From assembly GCF_014648655.1 (NCBI RefSeq), contig NZ_BMRN01000001.1:426092-490091 (forward strand): DNA of 64,000 nucleotides. Reading direction: 5' to 3'. The notes below the pieces were generated by a model. That model was not told where the DNA came from, did not search any database, and saw only the letters and a program-made list of their open reading frames with translations. Of the stretch, positions 45,790-54,861 are shown piece after piece. Both the position numbers and the translations under genes were made by a program. Source of the DNA: Streptomyces atratus (lineage in GTDB: Bacteria; Actinomycetota; Actinomycetes; Streptomycetales; Streptomycetaceae). How positions within the stretch are numbered: the first letter of the stretch is position 1; each line of letters begins with the position of its first letter.

Positions 45790-47259
45790 ATGGACCGTCG
45801 CACGTTTCTCACCGCCGCGGGAACAGGGGCTGCCGCCCTGTCCCTCGGAGCCGTGTCCGCGCCTTCGGCAGGCGCCGCGCAATCCGTGCACGGCTCGGAC
45901 ACACCACTGCTCCGGCGCTGGTTCCACGACACCTACCGCTCGATCGAGGCGATGACGACCGACTTCGGTCTCGCCGTCGACAAGATCGACGTCAGCGGCA
46001 CCGCCCCCGTCCAGTCGCGCCAGACGTCCCCCACCAACATCGGCTGCGGCCTCTGGTCGACCGTCGCCGCGGCCGGGCTCGGCGTGATCAGCGATGCCAC
46101 GATGGAACGCAGGCTGGAGCGCACCGTCGGGGCCGTCGAGAAGCTGGAGCGCCACCACGGGTTCTGGCTCAACTGGTACGACGCGCACGACGGTTCGGTC
46201 CTGACCGAGTGGCCCGGCAGCGGCGACCCGGTGCGTCCGTTCCTCTCCTCCGTCGACAACGCCTGGCTGATCACCGGTCTGCGTATCGCCGCCGACGCCT
46301 CGCCCGCCCTGCGCCCCCGCATCGCCCGCATCCTGGCCACCGCCGACTGGTCGTACTACTACACGCCGTACGACCCGGCCGACCCCGTCGCAGGTCCCGG
46401 TCAGCTGCGCGGCGGGTTCTGGACCGACACCGAGGAGCCCACCGGCCATCACTACGGCGCGCTCAACACCGAGCCGCGCATGGCAAGTTACCTGGGCATC
46501 GCGGACGGCTCGCTGCCCACCGACCACTACTGGCACCTGCTGCGCACGATGCTCCCCGAGCACGGGCAGGAGCAGCACCCGCAGGGCAGCTACGTCGCCA
46601 TGGACGGCGTACGCGTCTGGCAGGGGCACTACACCCACCGCGGCCGGAAGATCGTCCCCACCTGGGGCGGGTCGATGTTCGAGGCTCTGATGGTGCCGCT
46701 GTTCGTACCGGAGCCGGAGTGGTCGCCGCGGTCCTGGGGCCTCACCCACCGGCGCTACGTCCGCAGCCAGATCGAACACGGCATGAAGGAAGCGGAGTAC
46801 GGGTACTGGGGCTTCTCCCCCGCCAACATTCCCGAGGGCGGGTACCAGGAGTACGGCGTCGACGCGATCGGCATGCAGGTGGACGGATACGCCTCCAACA
46901 CCGACCGTACTCACACCACGGACGGTGAGCCGCTGCCGCCCCCCTCGGCGTTCACCAACGGTGTGGTCACCCCGCACGCCTCCTTCCTCGCCCTGCCCTA
47001 CGCGCCGGACGAGGCGATCGCCAATCTGCGTGCTCTCGACCGCGACTTCGGCGCCTACCACGCCGGATACGGATTCCGGGACTCCGTCAACGTCGGCACC
47101 GGGCGGGTCAGTGACTACATGCTCGCTCTCGACCAGGGCATGATCGCCGCGGCGCTGGCCCAGGCGATCCGCCCGGGCCTGCTGCAGCGGCCGTTCCGGA
47201 CCGGTGGGTTCCAGTCGAAGGTGCGTCCGCTGCTCGTCAGGGAGCGCTTCTCCATCTGA
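45790..47259 (+). CDS. Tat-exported glycoamylase-like (PF10091/GH144-like) glucanase
   Basis: About 489 residues. The N-terminus MDRRTFLTAAGTGAAALSLG with cleavage near AGA is a twin-arginine signal. The mature protein is alpha-helical, with the PF10091 pattern: GHHYGALNTEPRMASYLGIA, TWGGSMFEALMVPLFVPE, YGYWGFSPANIPEGGYQEYG, YGFRDSVNVGTG and LDQGMIAAALAQAIRPG. Characterised members of this fold include endo-beta-1,2-glucanases (GH144). It would act outside and release oligosaccharides for the upstream importer. ATG 45790 is chosen over the codon eight residues upstream because it places the RR motif at the start. A terminator lies between it and GH1, so it probably has its own promoter in the 240-base gap. 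Confidence 0.78.
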   Translation: MDRRTFLTAAGTGAAALSLGAVSAPSAGAAQSVHGSDTPLLRRWFHDTYRSIEAMTTDFGLAVDKIDVSGTAPVQSRQTSPTNIGCGLWSTVAAAGLGVISDATMERRLERTVGAVEKLERHHGFWLNWYDAHDGSVLTEWPGSGDPVRPFLSSVDNAWLITGLRIAADASPALRPRIARILATADWSYYYTPYDPADPVAGPGQLRGGFWTDTEEPTGHHYGALNTEPRMASYLGIADGSLPTDHYWHLLRTMLPEHGQEQHPQGSYVAMDGVRVWQGHYTHRGRKIVPTWGGSMFEALMVPLFVPEPEWSPRSWGLTHRRYVRSQIEHGMKEAEYGYWGFSPANIPEGGYQEYGVDAIGMQVDGYASNTDRTHTTDGEPLPPPSAFTNGVVTPHASFLALPYAPDEAIANLRALDRDFGAYHAGYGFRDSVNVGTGRVSDYMLALDQGMIAAALAQAIRPGLLQRPFRTGGFQSKVRPLLVRERFSI

Positions 47260-47286
47260 TCTGCCCTGTGGCGGCGTGCGCGGAGG

Positions 47287-48345
47287 TCAGTTCCAGCCCT
47301 TCCGGTACGCCGCCCAGTCGCCGTCCCGCGCCGCGAAGTCGACGTAGAGCGCGACCCCGAACCGTTCCCGGCCGCGGTCCGTGCGCCCCAGCCCGAGTCT
47401 GGTGCCCCGGACCGCGGCCGCGACCGTCTCCGCCGCCTCGTGGTGTCCGAGGTCGTTCTCGTGGAAGAACGGCAGCCCCATCAGCAGATCGGTCTCGGGG
47501 GGTGTCACCTCCAGGGCGAGCGCGGTCTGCTCGGCGACGTAACCGCCGTACATGCCTTCCAGCGGCATCCAGGTGTCGTACGACATGACGGCGATCTGGT
47601 CGACCCGGCGTGCGACCTGCCCGAAGAACTTCTGCGACCACCACTTCGGGCTGCCACTGAGCGCCCCCACCACCCTGTGCGCCTCCGGCAGCGGGTCGAT
47701 CTGGTGGGCGGCGACCGACAGGGGGACCTCGCGGGCCCGGGTGAGCCCGCGCAGGTCGTCGAGGAGCGAGAGGTAGTTGCCGTCGCCGGAGTGCAGCGGC
47801 TCCAGGTCGAAGTGGACGCCGTCGAACCCGGCGTCCAGGATCTGCCGGGTCGATGCGACGACAGCGCTTCGGGACGCGGCCCGCTCCAGGCGCAGCCCGT
47901 CGGGCCCTTCGGTGGCGAGCTTGTCGCCGAGCCAGGCCTGGACCCGGATGCCGGGCAGGGTGCGGTGTACGGCGTCGAGCAGCCACCGCGCCCGGGGGTA
48001 GCGGGCGGCGGGCAGGGTGCCGTCGTGTTCCAGCGGCCCGGCGTGGACGTACAGGTCCTTGATCCCGGTCCCCTTGATCCGGGCGGCGAACGCGGCGAGG
48101 TCTGCGTCGTCCTTGCGCCCGTCGACCCAGGCATGGCCGAGCCAGATGGCATCGTGGCCACGGGTGCGGGTGCCGTCGCCGGGGTCACCTGAATAGTTGA
48201 GCCGCAGAGCCGCCCCGGCGGTGAGGACCGGTACCACGATCACCAGAACCGCTCCCAGCGCGATCCGTCTCGGCCAGGTCCCCCACAGCCCACTCCAGCG
48301 GAACCGGGCCGCCCGGTTCCGTACGGCCTGAGTCATGCGCTTCAT
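47287..48345 (-). CDS. Membrane-anchored GH18-like TIM-barrel protein
   Basis: About 352 residues. An N-terminal membrane span (IALGAVLVIVVPVLTAGAAL, after a basic stretch) is followed by a barrel-like domain containing GFDGVHFDLEPLHSGDGNYL, which resembles the DxxDxDxE active-site strand of GH18 enzymes and retains the terminal Glu. Other strands include GIKDLYVHAGPLEHDG, VQAWLGDKL and QIAVMSYDTWMP. Outer-face hydrolase or sugar-binding activity is plausible; the substrate is unknown. ATG at 48345 or 48336. It is convergent with the glucanase gene (27 bases between stops). Confidence 0.7.
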   Translation of the reverse strand: MKRMTQAVRNRAARFRWSGLWGTWPRRIALGAVLVIVVPVLTAGAALRLNYSGDPGDGTRTRGHDAIWLGHAWVDGRKDDADLAAFAARIKGTGIKDLYVHAGPLEHDGTLPAARYPRARWLLDAVHRTLPGIRVQAWLGDKLATEGPDGLRLERAASRSAVVASTRQILDAGFDGVHFDLEPLHSGDGNYLSLLDDLRGLTRAREVPLSVAAHQIDPLPEAHRVVGALSGSPKWWSQKFFGQVARRVDQIAVMSYDTWMPLEGMYGGYVAEQTALALEVTPPETDLLMGLPFFHENDLGHHEAAETVAAAVRGTRLGLGRTDRGRERFGVALYVDFAARDGDWAAYRKGWN

Positions 48346-48478
48346 CCGCGTCCGCACGTCCGTCCCCCTGAATGCCTGATGTCGGTGTGCCGTCGCAGTA
48401 TGAACGGCATCGTTCCCGGCTCCGGGCCCGATCGCCCGGTCGCGGGCGACAGAGGGTGGACATAGCCTCACAAATGTG

Positions 48479-50605
48479 ATGCCGCTCGTGAGCCGTACCC
48501 GGATATCCATACCGGGCCGGGCCCTTCTCTCCGTGCTGTTGACGGTGTGCTGGCTGGCCCTTCCCGCCGCGCTGACCGCTCGCGCCGACGATCCCGTCAT
48601 CCTGTCCAGGGACGGGCAGATCACCGACAAGGTGGGGGCTCTCGGGAACCGCAGGGACCAGGTCACGGCCGCGCTCGACCGGCTGTACGCCGACCGCCGC
48701 GTCCAGCTCTTCGTGGTCTACGTACGGGACTTCTCCGGCCGGTCCGCGCAGAACTGGGCCGATGAGACGGCCAACCGCAACGGCCTCGGCCGCGAGGACG
48801 TCCTGCTCGCCGTCGCCACCCACGACCGGCAGTACGCGTACACCGTCGAGCAGGGCTCACGCCTCACCGACGCCCAACTCCAGGACGTGGCCGACACAGC
48901 GATCGAGCCCGCGCTCAGGGAGCACGACTGGGCCGGCGCGGCGATCGGCGCCGCGAACGGGTACTCCGCCGTGCTGGCCGACAAGGCCGTGCCCACCCCG
49001 ACGATCACACCTGGCGTCGCCGATCCCGGAACCGGGAATTCCGGCGGGCCGAGTGCCACGGACCTGATTCTGCCGGTGGTCGTCGTCGGCGGGGCGGCAG
49101 CGGTCGCCGGCTATGCGTACATCCGGCGCAGGAGGCGGGCCACGACCCGCACCACGCCCGGTGCGACGGGCTGGGGTCCGGGCTCCGCCGGATCGGGCCC
49201 GCCGCCCCGGCCACCGACTCCGTTGCCGGAGCTCGATGCCCGTGCGAAGGAGTTGCTGGTGGACACCGACGACGCGGTCCGCACCAGTGAGGAGGAACTG
49301 GGTTTTGCCACCGCCCAGTTCGGTGAAGAGGCCGCAGCCCCCTTCACCGAGGCCGTCACCTACGCGAAGAGCGAGCTGACGGCCGCGTTCCGGTTGCGCC
49401 AGCAGCTGGACGACGCCTTTCCCGAGGACGACGCGACGCGGCGCCGGATGCTGGACGAGATCATCAGCCGCTGCACGGACGCCAACACCCGCCTCGATGC
49501 CGTGTCCGAGGACTTCGACCGGCTGCGCGCCCTGGAACGCAACGCTTCGCAGGCCCTGGCCACGGCCGAGACCGCCTTCCGCGCTCTCGCCGGCCGCGTC
49601 GGCGCTGCCGGGGCCGCTCTGACAGCGATGCGCAGCCGGTACGCGGAGTCGGCCTCCGCACCGGTCGCCGGCGCCGTCGAACAGGCCAAGGACCGGCTCG
49701 TCTTCGCCACGTCCGGTCTCAACCAGGCCCGGCAGTCGGTGGACAGCGGGAACAACGCCGCAGCGGCGGTATATGTACGGGCTGCCGAGGGCGCTGTCGA
49801 CCAGGCGAGCACCCTCGTCGATGCCGTGGACCGGCGGAGCCGGGAACTCGCGGAGGCGGCGGGCAGACTGCCCGCCGCCCTCACCGAGACGGAAACCGAC
49901 CTGGCCGATGCGGGCGGGCTGCTCGAAGGCACCGCGGAGGGTGTGTCGACGGCGGACCTACGGGGCCGGATCGCGCGCGCGGAGTCGGTGCTCGGTGACG
50001 TGAAGGGGGAGATGCAGGCCGGTCCGTACGACCCCATCGACGCACTGCGCAGGGTGGAGGAGGCCGATGCGGCGCTCGACGAGGCGCTGGCTGGCGCCCG
50101 TGAGCAGGAGCAGGGCGACCGGCGGGCCCGTTCCCTTCTCGACCAGGCGACGCTCACCGCGCGTTCGGCGATCGCCGCCGCAGCCGACTGCATCACCACC
50201 AACCGCGGAGCCGTGGGCAGCCAGGCCCGGACCCGCCTCGCGGAGGCCCAGCGGCGGCTCGACCAGTCCCGCGAACTGGCCGGGACCGGCGATCCCCAGG
50301 GCGCGCTGGCCCAGGCGCAGCAGGCGGATTCCCTGGCCGGGCAGGCCCGGAGCCTGGCCGAACAGGATGTGCGGTCGTACGGGGGCCCAAGCGGTCCTGG
50401 CGGTATGCAGGGAGGGGGCGGCGGGGTCGGCGGCGCGGTGCTCGGCGGGATCATCCTCGGCGGACTCCTGGGCGGCGGCGGGGGCGGCCGCGGCGGCGGG
50501 GGTTACGGAGGAGGTTTCGGCGGGGGTCTCGGAGGGGGCGGCGGGCCGGGCAGCTTCGGCGGCGGGGGCACGCGCGGCCGGCGGGGCGGCGGCGGCCGCT
50601 TCTGA
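48479..50605 (+). CDS. TPM-domain membrane protein with coiled coil and glycine-rich tail
   Basis: About 708 residues. Signal peptide (ALLSVLLTVCWLALPAALTARA), extracytoplasmic TPM domain (about residues 40-165; ADRRVQLFVVYVRDFSGRSA, DVLLAVATHDRQYAYTVE), a membrane span at about 195-212 (VVVVGGAAAVAGYAYI followed by RRRRR), a long Ala/Glu/Arg-rich cytoplasmic coiled coil to about 640, and a tail of about 60 residues that is mostly glycine. TPM proteins occur in membrane quality control. The next gene is pspA, 63 bases downstream on the same strand, so an envelope-stress role together with PspA is likely. The first ATG is at 48479; a GTG lies just before it. Confidence 0.85.
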   Translation: MPLVSRTRISIPGRALLSVLLTVCWLALPAALTARADDPVILSRDGQITDKVGALGNRRDQVTAALDRLYADRRVQLFVVYVRDFSGRSAQNWADETANRNGLGREDVLLAVATHDRQYAYTVEQGSRLTDAQLQDVADTAIEPALREHDWAGAAIGAANGYSAVLADKAVPTPTITPGVADPGTGNSGGPSATDLILPVVVVGGAAAVAGYAYIRRRRRATTRTTPGATGWGPGSAGSGPPPRPPTPLPELDARAKELLVDTDDAVRTSEEELGFATAQFGEEAAAPFTEAVTYAKSELTAAFRLRQQLDDAFPEDDATRRRMLDEIISRCTDANTRLDAVSEDFDRLRALERNASQALATAETAFRALAGRVGAAGAALTAMRSRYAESASAPVAGAVEQAKDRLVFATSGLNQARQSVDSGNNAAAAVYVRAAEGAVDQASTLVDAVDRRSRELAEAAGRLPAALTETETDLADAGGLLEGTAEGVSTADLRGRIARAESVLGDVKGEMQAGPYDPIDALRRVEEADAALDEALAGAREQEQGDRRARSLLDQATLTARSAIAAAADCITTNRGAVGSQARTRLAEAQRRLDQSRELAGTGDPQGALAQAQQADSLAGQARSLAEQDVRSYGGPSGPGGMQGGGGGVGGAVLGGIILGGLLGGGGGGRGGGGYGGGFGGGLGGGGGPGSFGGGGTRGRRGGGGRF

Positions 50606-50668
50606 GCCGATGGCACGGACACCGGCTCGAGGCTTCATTCGTACGCGTTCACACACAGGAGAGGTGCC

Positions 50669-51382
50669 ATGACCAAGCAGACCGTTCTCGGCCGCGTCAC
50701 CCAGCTGGCGAAGGCCAACATCAACGCGTTGCTGGATCAGGCGGAGGATCCGCAGAAGATGCTGGACCAGCTGATCCGCGACTACACGGCCAACATCTCG
50801 GAGGCCGAGCAGGCGGTCGCCGCGACCATCGGCAATCTGCGGCTGTTGGAACAGGACCACCAGGAGGACGTCGACGCGGCCAGGGAGTGGGGCGGCAAGG
50901 CACTCGCCGCCAGTCGCAAGGCCGACGAGCTGCGGGCGGCCGGGGCGGGCGCGGAGGCGGACAAGTTCGACAACCTGGCCAAGGTCGCGCTCGGCCGTCA
51001 GCTCCAGTCGGAGAAGGAAGCGAAGACCGCGGAGCCGACCATCGCCTCGCAGACCGAGGTGGTGGACAAGCTCAAGTCCGGCCTGGACCAGATGAAGACC
51101 AAGCTGACGGAGCTGAAGTCCAAGCGTGACGAGCTCGTCGCACGCGCCAAGTCCGCCCAGGCGCAGAACCGGATGATGGACTCCGTCAAGAACATCGATG
51201 TGCTCGACCCGACCAGTGAACTCAGCCGTTTCGAGGACAAGGTACGGCGCGAGGAGGCTAAGGCGCTGGGCAAGCAGGAGCTCGCCGCGTCGTCCCTGGA
51301 CGCCCAGTTCGAGCAACTGGACAGCCTGGGCGACAGCGCCGAGGTCGAGGCCCGTCTCGCCGCCCTGAAAACGGCCTCGTGA
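50669..51382 (+). CDS. pspA: Phage-shock-protein A / IM30 family protein
   Basis: A 237-residue protein beginning MTKQTVLGRVTQLAKANINALLDQAEDPQKM, the conserved amphipathic helix and DPxK motif of PspA/Vipp1. A continuous Ala/Lys/Glu-rich coiled coil follows. AGGAGAGGTGCC precedes the ATG. These proteins bind stressed membranes and form oligomeric rods or rings on the cytoplasmic face. The gene is in operon-like spacing with the TPM-domain protein. Confidence 0.93.
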   Translation: MTKQTVLGRVTQLAKANINALLDQAEDPQKMLDQLIRDYTANISEAEQAVAATIGNLRLLEQDHQEDVDAAREWGGKALAASRKADELRAAGAGAEADKFDNLAKVALGRQLQSEKEAKTAEPTIASQTEVVDKLKSGLDQMKTKLTELKSKRDELVARAKSAQAQNRMMDSVKNIDVLDPTSELSRFEDKVRREEAKALGKQELAASSLDAQFEQLDSLGDSAEVEARLAALKTAS

Positions 51383-51466
51383 CCGCGGTCCCGGCGGGCT
51401 GATGACAGGGCGGCGCCGTCGGCGGCCCCATGGCGGGCAGCAGCCCTCGGCGGCCTCCCGAACCGC

Positions 51467-54049
51467 TCAGAACATGCTCAGCAGCTGCTCGACCGTGCGC
51501 TCGGCGGCCGGCTCCCCGTCGGGCAGCGCCAGTTCGAACCAGACGGTCTTGCCGCGCGGTGTCCGCCTCGACCCCCAGGCCACACTCAGCAGCCCGACCA
51601 GCTGCAGCCCACGCCCGCCCTCATCGGTGTCGCGTGCCCGCCGCCGCCGCGGCTGGACGAGGCCCGCGTCCCATACCTCGCACACGAGCGTACGGTCGCG
51701 CAGCAGCCTGAGCCGGATCTCGCCCTCCCCGTACCGCAGGGCGTTGGTGACCAGCTCGCTGACCAGTAGTTCGGTGGTGTCCACCAGCTCCTCGAGGTCC
51801 CAGGCGAGCAGCCGGCCACGGGCCAGTTCGCGGGCGCGGCCGACGGAGCGGGGTTCGCGGGGCAGCCGCCAGTCGCCGACGGCGTCGGCCGGCAGCCCCC
51901 GGATGCGGGCCATGAGCAGGGCGATGTCGTCCTCGCCGTGCCGGGTGTCGAGGGTGGTCAGTACGTGGTCGCAGACGTCTTCGAGCGGCCGTTCCGGTTC
52001 GACGAGCGCACCGCGCAGGGCGTCCAGTCCTTCGTCGAGCGGATGGTCGCGGGACTCGACGAGGCCGTCCGTGTAGAGGGCGAGCAGGGCGCCCTCCTTC
52101 AGCTCGACCTCGACCTCCTCGAAGGGTTCGCCGCCGACGCCGAGCGGCATCCCGGGCGGGACGTCGAGCAGCATGGCCGGTTCGCCCGGCTCGACCGCGG
52201 CAGGGGGGAGATGGCCGGCGTTGGCGAAGGTGCACCGCCGGGTGACCGGGTCGTAGACCGCGTAGATGCAGGTCGCCAGGTAGACCTCGGAGAGGTCCGC
52301 CTCGCGGGACTTGTGGGCGGCCCTTGAGGGCCACTGGGCGCCGCCGAAACCGCCGGACGAGGAGCTGCCGCCGCCGGGGGTGCCGAGCCCGCGGGCGACC
52401 TCGTCGAGTGCGGAGAGCACCTCGGCGGGTTCCAGGTCCAGGAGGGCCAGGGTCCGTACGGCGGTGCGCAGTTCACCCATGGCCACGGCGGCCCGCAGGC
52501 CACGGCCCATGACGTCGCCGACGACGAGGGCGGTCCGGTGGCCGGGGAGTTCGATCACGTCGAACCAGTCGCCGCCCACCTCGGTGGCCGTGTTGCCGGG
52601 GAGGTAGCGGCACGCGATGTCCAGGCCGGCGGCCACGGGGTCACCGGGTGGCAGGAGGCTGCGCTGGAGGATCAGTGCGCGCTCGTGCTCGCGCCGGTAG
52701 AGGCGGGCGTTGTCGATACAGACCGCGGCGCGGGCGGCGAGTTCGGTGGCCAGTGCACGGTCCCTCTCGCCGAAGGGTTCGCTGCCCTTCGTACGGGAGA
52801 ACTGGACGAGACCGACCACCGTGTCGTGGGCGACCATCGGTACGGCGAGCGTGGACTGGACGAAGCCCTGGTCGTCGCCGGGCACATCCTCGACATGACC
52901 GGTGCGCAGGGCAATGGCACAGGGCGAGTTGTACGAGAAGCGGTGTACGGCGCCGAGCGCGGGCGGGCCGGCGTCCGCGTCGGGTGCGGCGGTGGCGGGC
53001 AGCGCGTCCGACACGGCGCTGGCAAGGGCGACGCGGCGCAGTTCGGCGGAGCCGCCGACGGACTCCTGACGGAGCGAATCCCAGCTGCCGGGTGGCGCGT
53101 CGTCGCCGGTGAGCAGCCCCTGGTAGAGGTCGACGGAGGCGAGGTCGCAGAAGCCGGGCACGGCGACATCGAGGAGCTCGCGGGCGGTCGTCTCCAGGTC
53201 GAGGGAGTTGCCGATACGGGCACTGGCCTCGTTGAGCAGGGCGAGGTTGCGGCGGGCGCTGGCGGCCTCGCGGGCGGCGATGTGCCGTCGGGTCACATCG
53301 GTGGCCAGCCCGGCGATGCCGATGGGGCGGCCCGATCCGCTGTGCACGCGGTAGAGGTTCATGGACCAGTGGCGGTTGTCGCTGTCGCCGGGCGCGGTGC
53401 CGACGAGCTGGAGATCGGTGACGGACGCGCCGGTCTCCAGAACGCGCTCCAGCGTGGCGGTGAGCCGGTCGGCCTCGGGGCGGGAGAGGTAGTCGTCGAC
53501 CGTACGGCCACGGTGGTCGGCGGCCTGGCCGCCGAAGACGGTGGCGAAGCGCTGGTTGGCCCGTATCACCGTGAGGTCCGTACCGAACAACACGAAACCG
53601 AAGGGAGATTGGCCGAATATGGCCTGTGACGCAGCAAGGTCCGTCTCGATGCGGCGCAGCGCGCGAACGTCCACGACGATGCAGAGCGCGGCGCGTTCCC
53701 CGGTACCCGTCTCGCTCGGCATCACATAGATCTCGGCGAGACCGTGCACGGGATCCTCGCCCGGTATCCGGAAGGGGACGAGGCCGGTCCACTCCTTGCC
53801 GTCGAGAATCTCGCCGACTCGGCGGTGGCCGTCCCCGCGCAGTTCCGCGGGCATGAACGCCTCGACCGGATCCATGCCCACCGCTTTGTCTGCGGGAACG
53901 CCGAAGAGACCGGCGGCCCGCCGGCTCCACTGCTCGATCAGGCCGTCGGGGCCGATCGAGAAGGAGGCGACCCTGATGTAGTCATAGATCGAGCCAGGCG
54001 GGCTGCTCTGCCACACAATGTCGCCCGCTGTCCCAGGTATTTCGCTCAC
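51467..54049 (-). CDS. PAS/GAF sensor PP2C (SpoIIE/RsbU) phosphatase with C-terminal RsbW-like kinase domain
   Basis: An 860-residue soluble signalling protein. In order: PAS at about 15-125 (FSIGPDGLIEQWSRRAAGLFG), a second PAS at about 135-260 (VLFGTDLTVIRANQRFATVFG), GAF at about 285-445, the SpoIIE phosphatase at about 470-690 (NTATEVGGDWFDVIEL, LVVGDVMGRGLRAAVAMGEL, ALYTDGLVESRD: the metal-binding Asp residues are present), and a HATPase_c_2 domain at about 715-855 (LLVSELVTNALRYGEG, DEGGRGLQLV). This layout is common in Streptomyces: phosphatase and anti-sigma-like kinase in one chain. GTG at 54049 with GGAGGGG upstream. It should act on an anti-anti-sigma factor encoded elsewhere. Confidence 0.92.
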   Translation of the reverse strand: MSEIPGTAGDIVWQSSPPGSIYDYIRVASFSIGPDGLIEQWSRRAAGLFGVPADKAVGMDPVEAFMPAELRGDGHRRVGEILDGKEWTGLVPFRIPGEDPVHGLAEIYVMPSETGTGERAALCIVVDVRALRRIETDLAASQAIFGQSPFGFVLFGTDLTVIRANQRFATVFGGQAADHRGRTVDDYLSRPEADRLTATLERVLETGASVTDLQLVGTAPGDSDNRHWSMNLYRVHSGSGRPIGIAGLATDVTRRHIAAREAASARRNLALLNEASARIGNSLDLETTARELLDVAVPGFCDLASVDLYQGLLTGDDAPPGSWDSLRQESVGGSAELRRVALASAVSDALPATAAPDADAGPPALGAVHRFSYNSPCAIALRTGHVEDVPGDDQGFVQSTLAVPMVAHDTVVGLVQFSRTKGSEPFGERDRALATELAARAAVCIDNARLYRREHERALILQRSLLPPGDPVAAGLDIACRYLPGNTATEVGGDWFDVIELPGHRTALVVGDVMGRGLRAAVAMGELRTAVRTLALLDLEPAEVLSALDEVARGLGTPGGGSSSSGGFGGAQWPSRAAHKSREADLSEVYLATCIYAVYDPVTRRCTFANAGHLPPAAVEPGEPAMLLDVPPGMPLGVGGEPFEEVEVELKEGALLALYTDGLVESRDHPLDEGLDALRGALVEPERPLEDVCDHVLTTLDTRHGEDDIALLMARIRGLPADAVGDWRLPREPRSVGRARELARGRLLAWDLEELVDTTELLVSELVTNALRYGEGEIRLRLLRDRTLVCEVWDAGLVQPRRRRARDTDEGGRGLQLVGLLSVAWGSRRTPRGKTVWFELALPDGEPAAERTVEQLLSMF

Positions 54050-54209
54050 GCGACCGTCCCCTCCAGCTCACACACCGGACCGGTCCTGCCCGCAGTATTC
54101 AGCACTGCAGCCCTTACCGACACGGCGTTCACGATCACAGCACGGTCTCAGTACCTTTCAGCCAGGTTCTGCCCGACCTCTGGTGATCGCTGTGCGTCCC
54201 ACCCCACTC

Positions 54210-54638
54210 CTAACCAGGCAGGGCCAGCTCGAACCACACGGTCTTGCCGGTCTTCCCGCGCCTGGTCCCCCAGCGGCGAGCAGAACGGGCCACCAGCTGC
54301 AGTCCTCTGCCGCCTTCGTCATCGGGTCCCGCCATACGTTCGGTGGGCGGATCCGGAAGCGGATCGGAGACTTCCACGAGCAGTCCGGGACGGGCGGCGG
54401 GAGCGTCACCGTTGAGATGCGGGCGCAGCAGACGTACCCCGATGGGGCCCGATGTGTACTGCATGGAGTTGGTCACCAACTCGCTGACCAGCAGAACTGT
54501 CATATCCCCGACGGCAGCGTCGAGCCCCCAGCCGCGCAACGCCTCATGGACGGCATGCCGCGCGGAACGCACGGCGCCCGGCACAGCCGGAAAGGTCCAC
54601 TCGGCGCAGTCGCCTTCGGTGTCGATCACGCCGACCAC
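54210..54638 (-). CDS. Stand-alone RsbW-like ATP-binding regulatory protein
   Basis: A 142-residue HATPase_c_2 protein: WTFPAVPGAVRSARHAVHEAL at the start, N-box LLVSELVTNSMQYTS, G-boxes around DDEGGRGLQLVARSA and the ending WGTRRGKTGKTVWFELALPG. It closely resembles the C-terminal domain of the neighbouring phosphatase. Starts at GTG 54638 or GTG 54629; the latter is better spaced from GGGAAG. Proteins of this type bind anti-sigma antagonists or sigma factors, but in Streptomyces many lack a known partner. Confidence 0.85.
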   Translation of the reverse strand: MVGVIDTEGDCAEWTFPAVPGAVRSARHAVHEALRGWGLDAAVGDMTVLLVSELVTNSMQYTSGPIGVRLLRPHLNGDAPAARPGLLVEVSDPLPDPPTERMAGPDDEGGRGLQLVARSARRWGTRRGKTGKTVWFELALPG

Positions 54639-54689
54639 TTCCCAAGACCAGCAACGAGGAACGTCTTGTTTACGGGGGTTAATCAGGAC

Positions 54690-54695
54690 ATACCC
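54690..54695 (-). promoter_or_regulatory. Possible stress-type -10 element (GGGTAT) upstream of the RsbW-like gene
   Basis: On the minus strand GGGTAT lies about 50 bases before the start codon in a locally AT-rich stretch (54660-54720). It fits the GGGTAY -10 of SigB/SigF-type promoters, but the -35 (GNNT at 14-16 bases) is not cleanly present. Weak evidence. Confidence 0.25.
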
Positions 54696-54861
54696 GATAT
54701 TTGGGGCGAACTATCGCCGGGGTCGACACGTGGGGCGTACGGGTGTATGGCCGCGCGCACGAACAGACGTACACAGACAGAGGGGCGCACGGGGCAATCG
54801 GCGCGCGCCACCGGAATCATGCCGCAATCCACGCCGACAGCTCTCGCCGCAGCGTTCCGCG

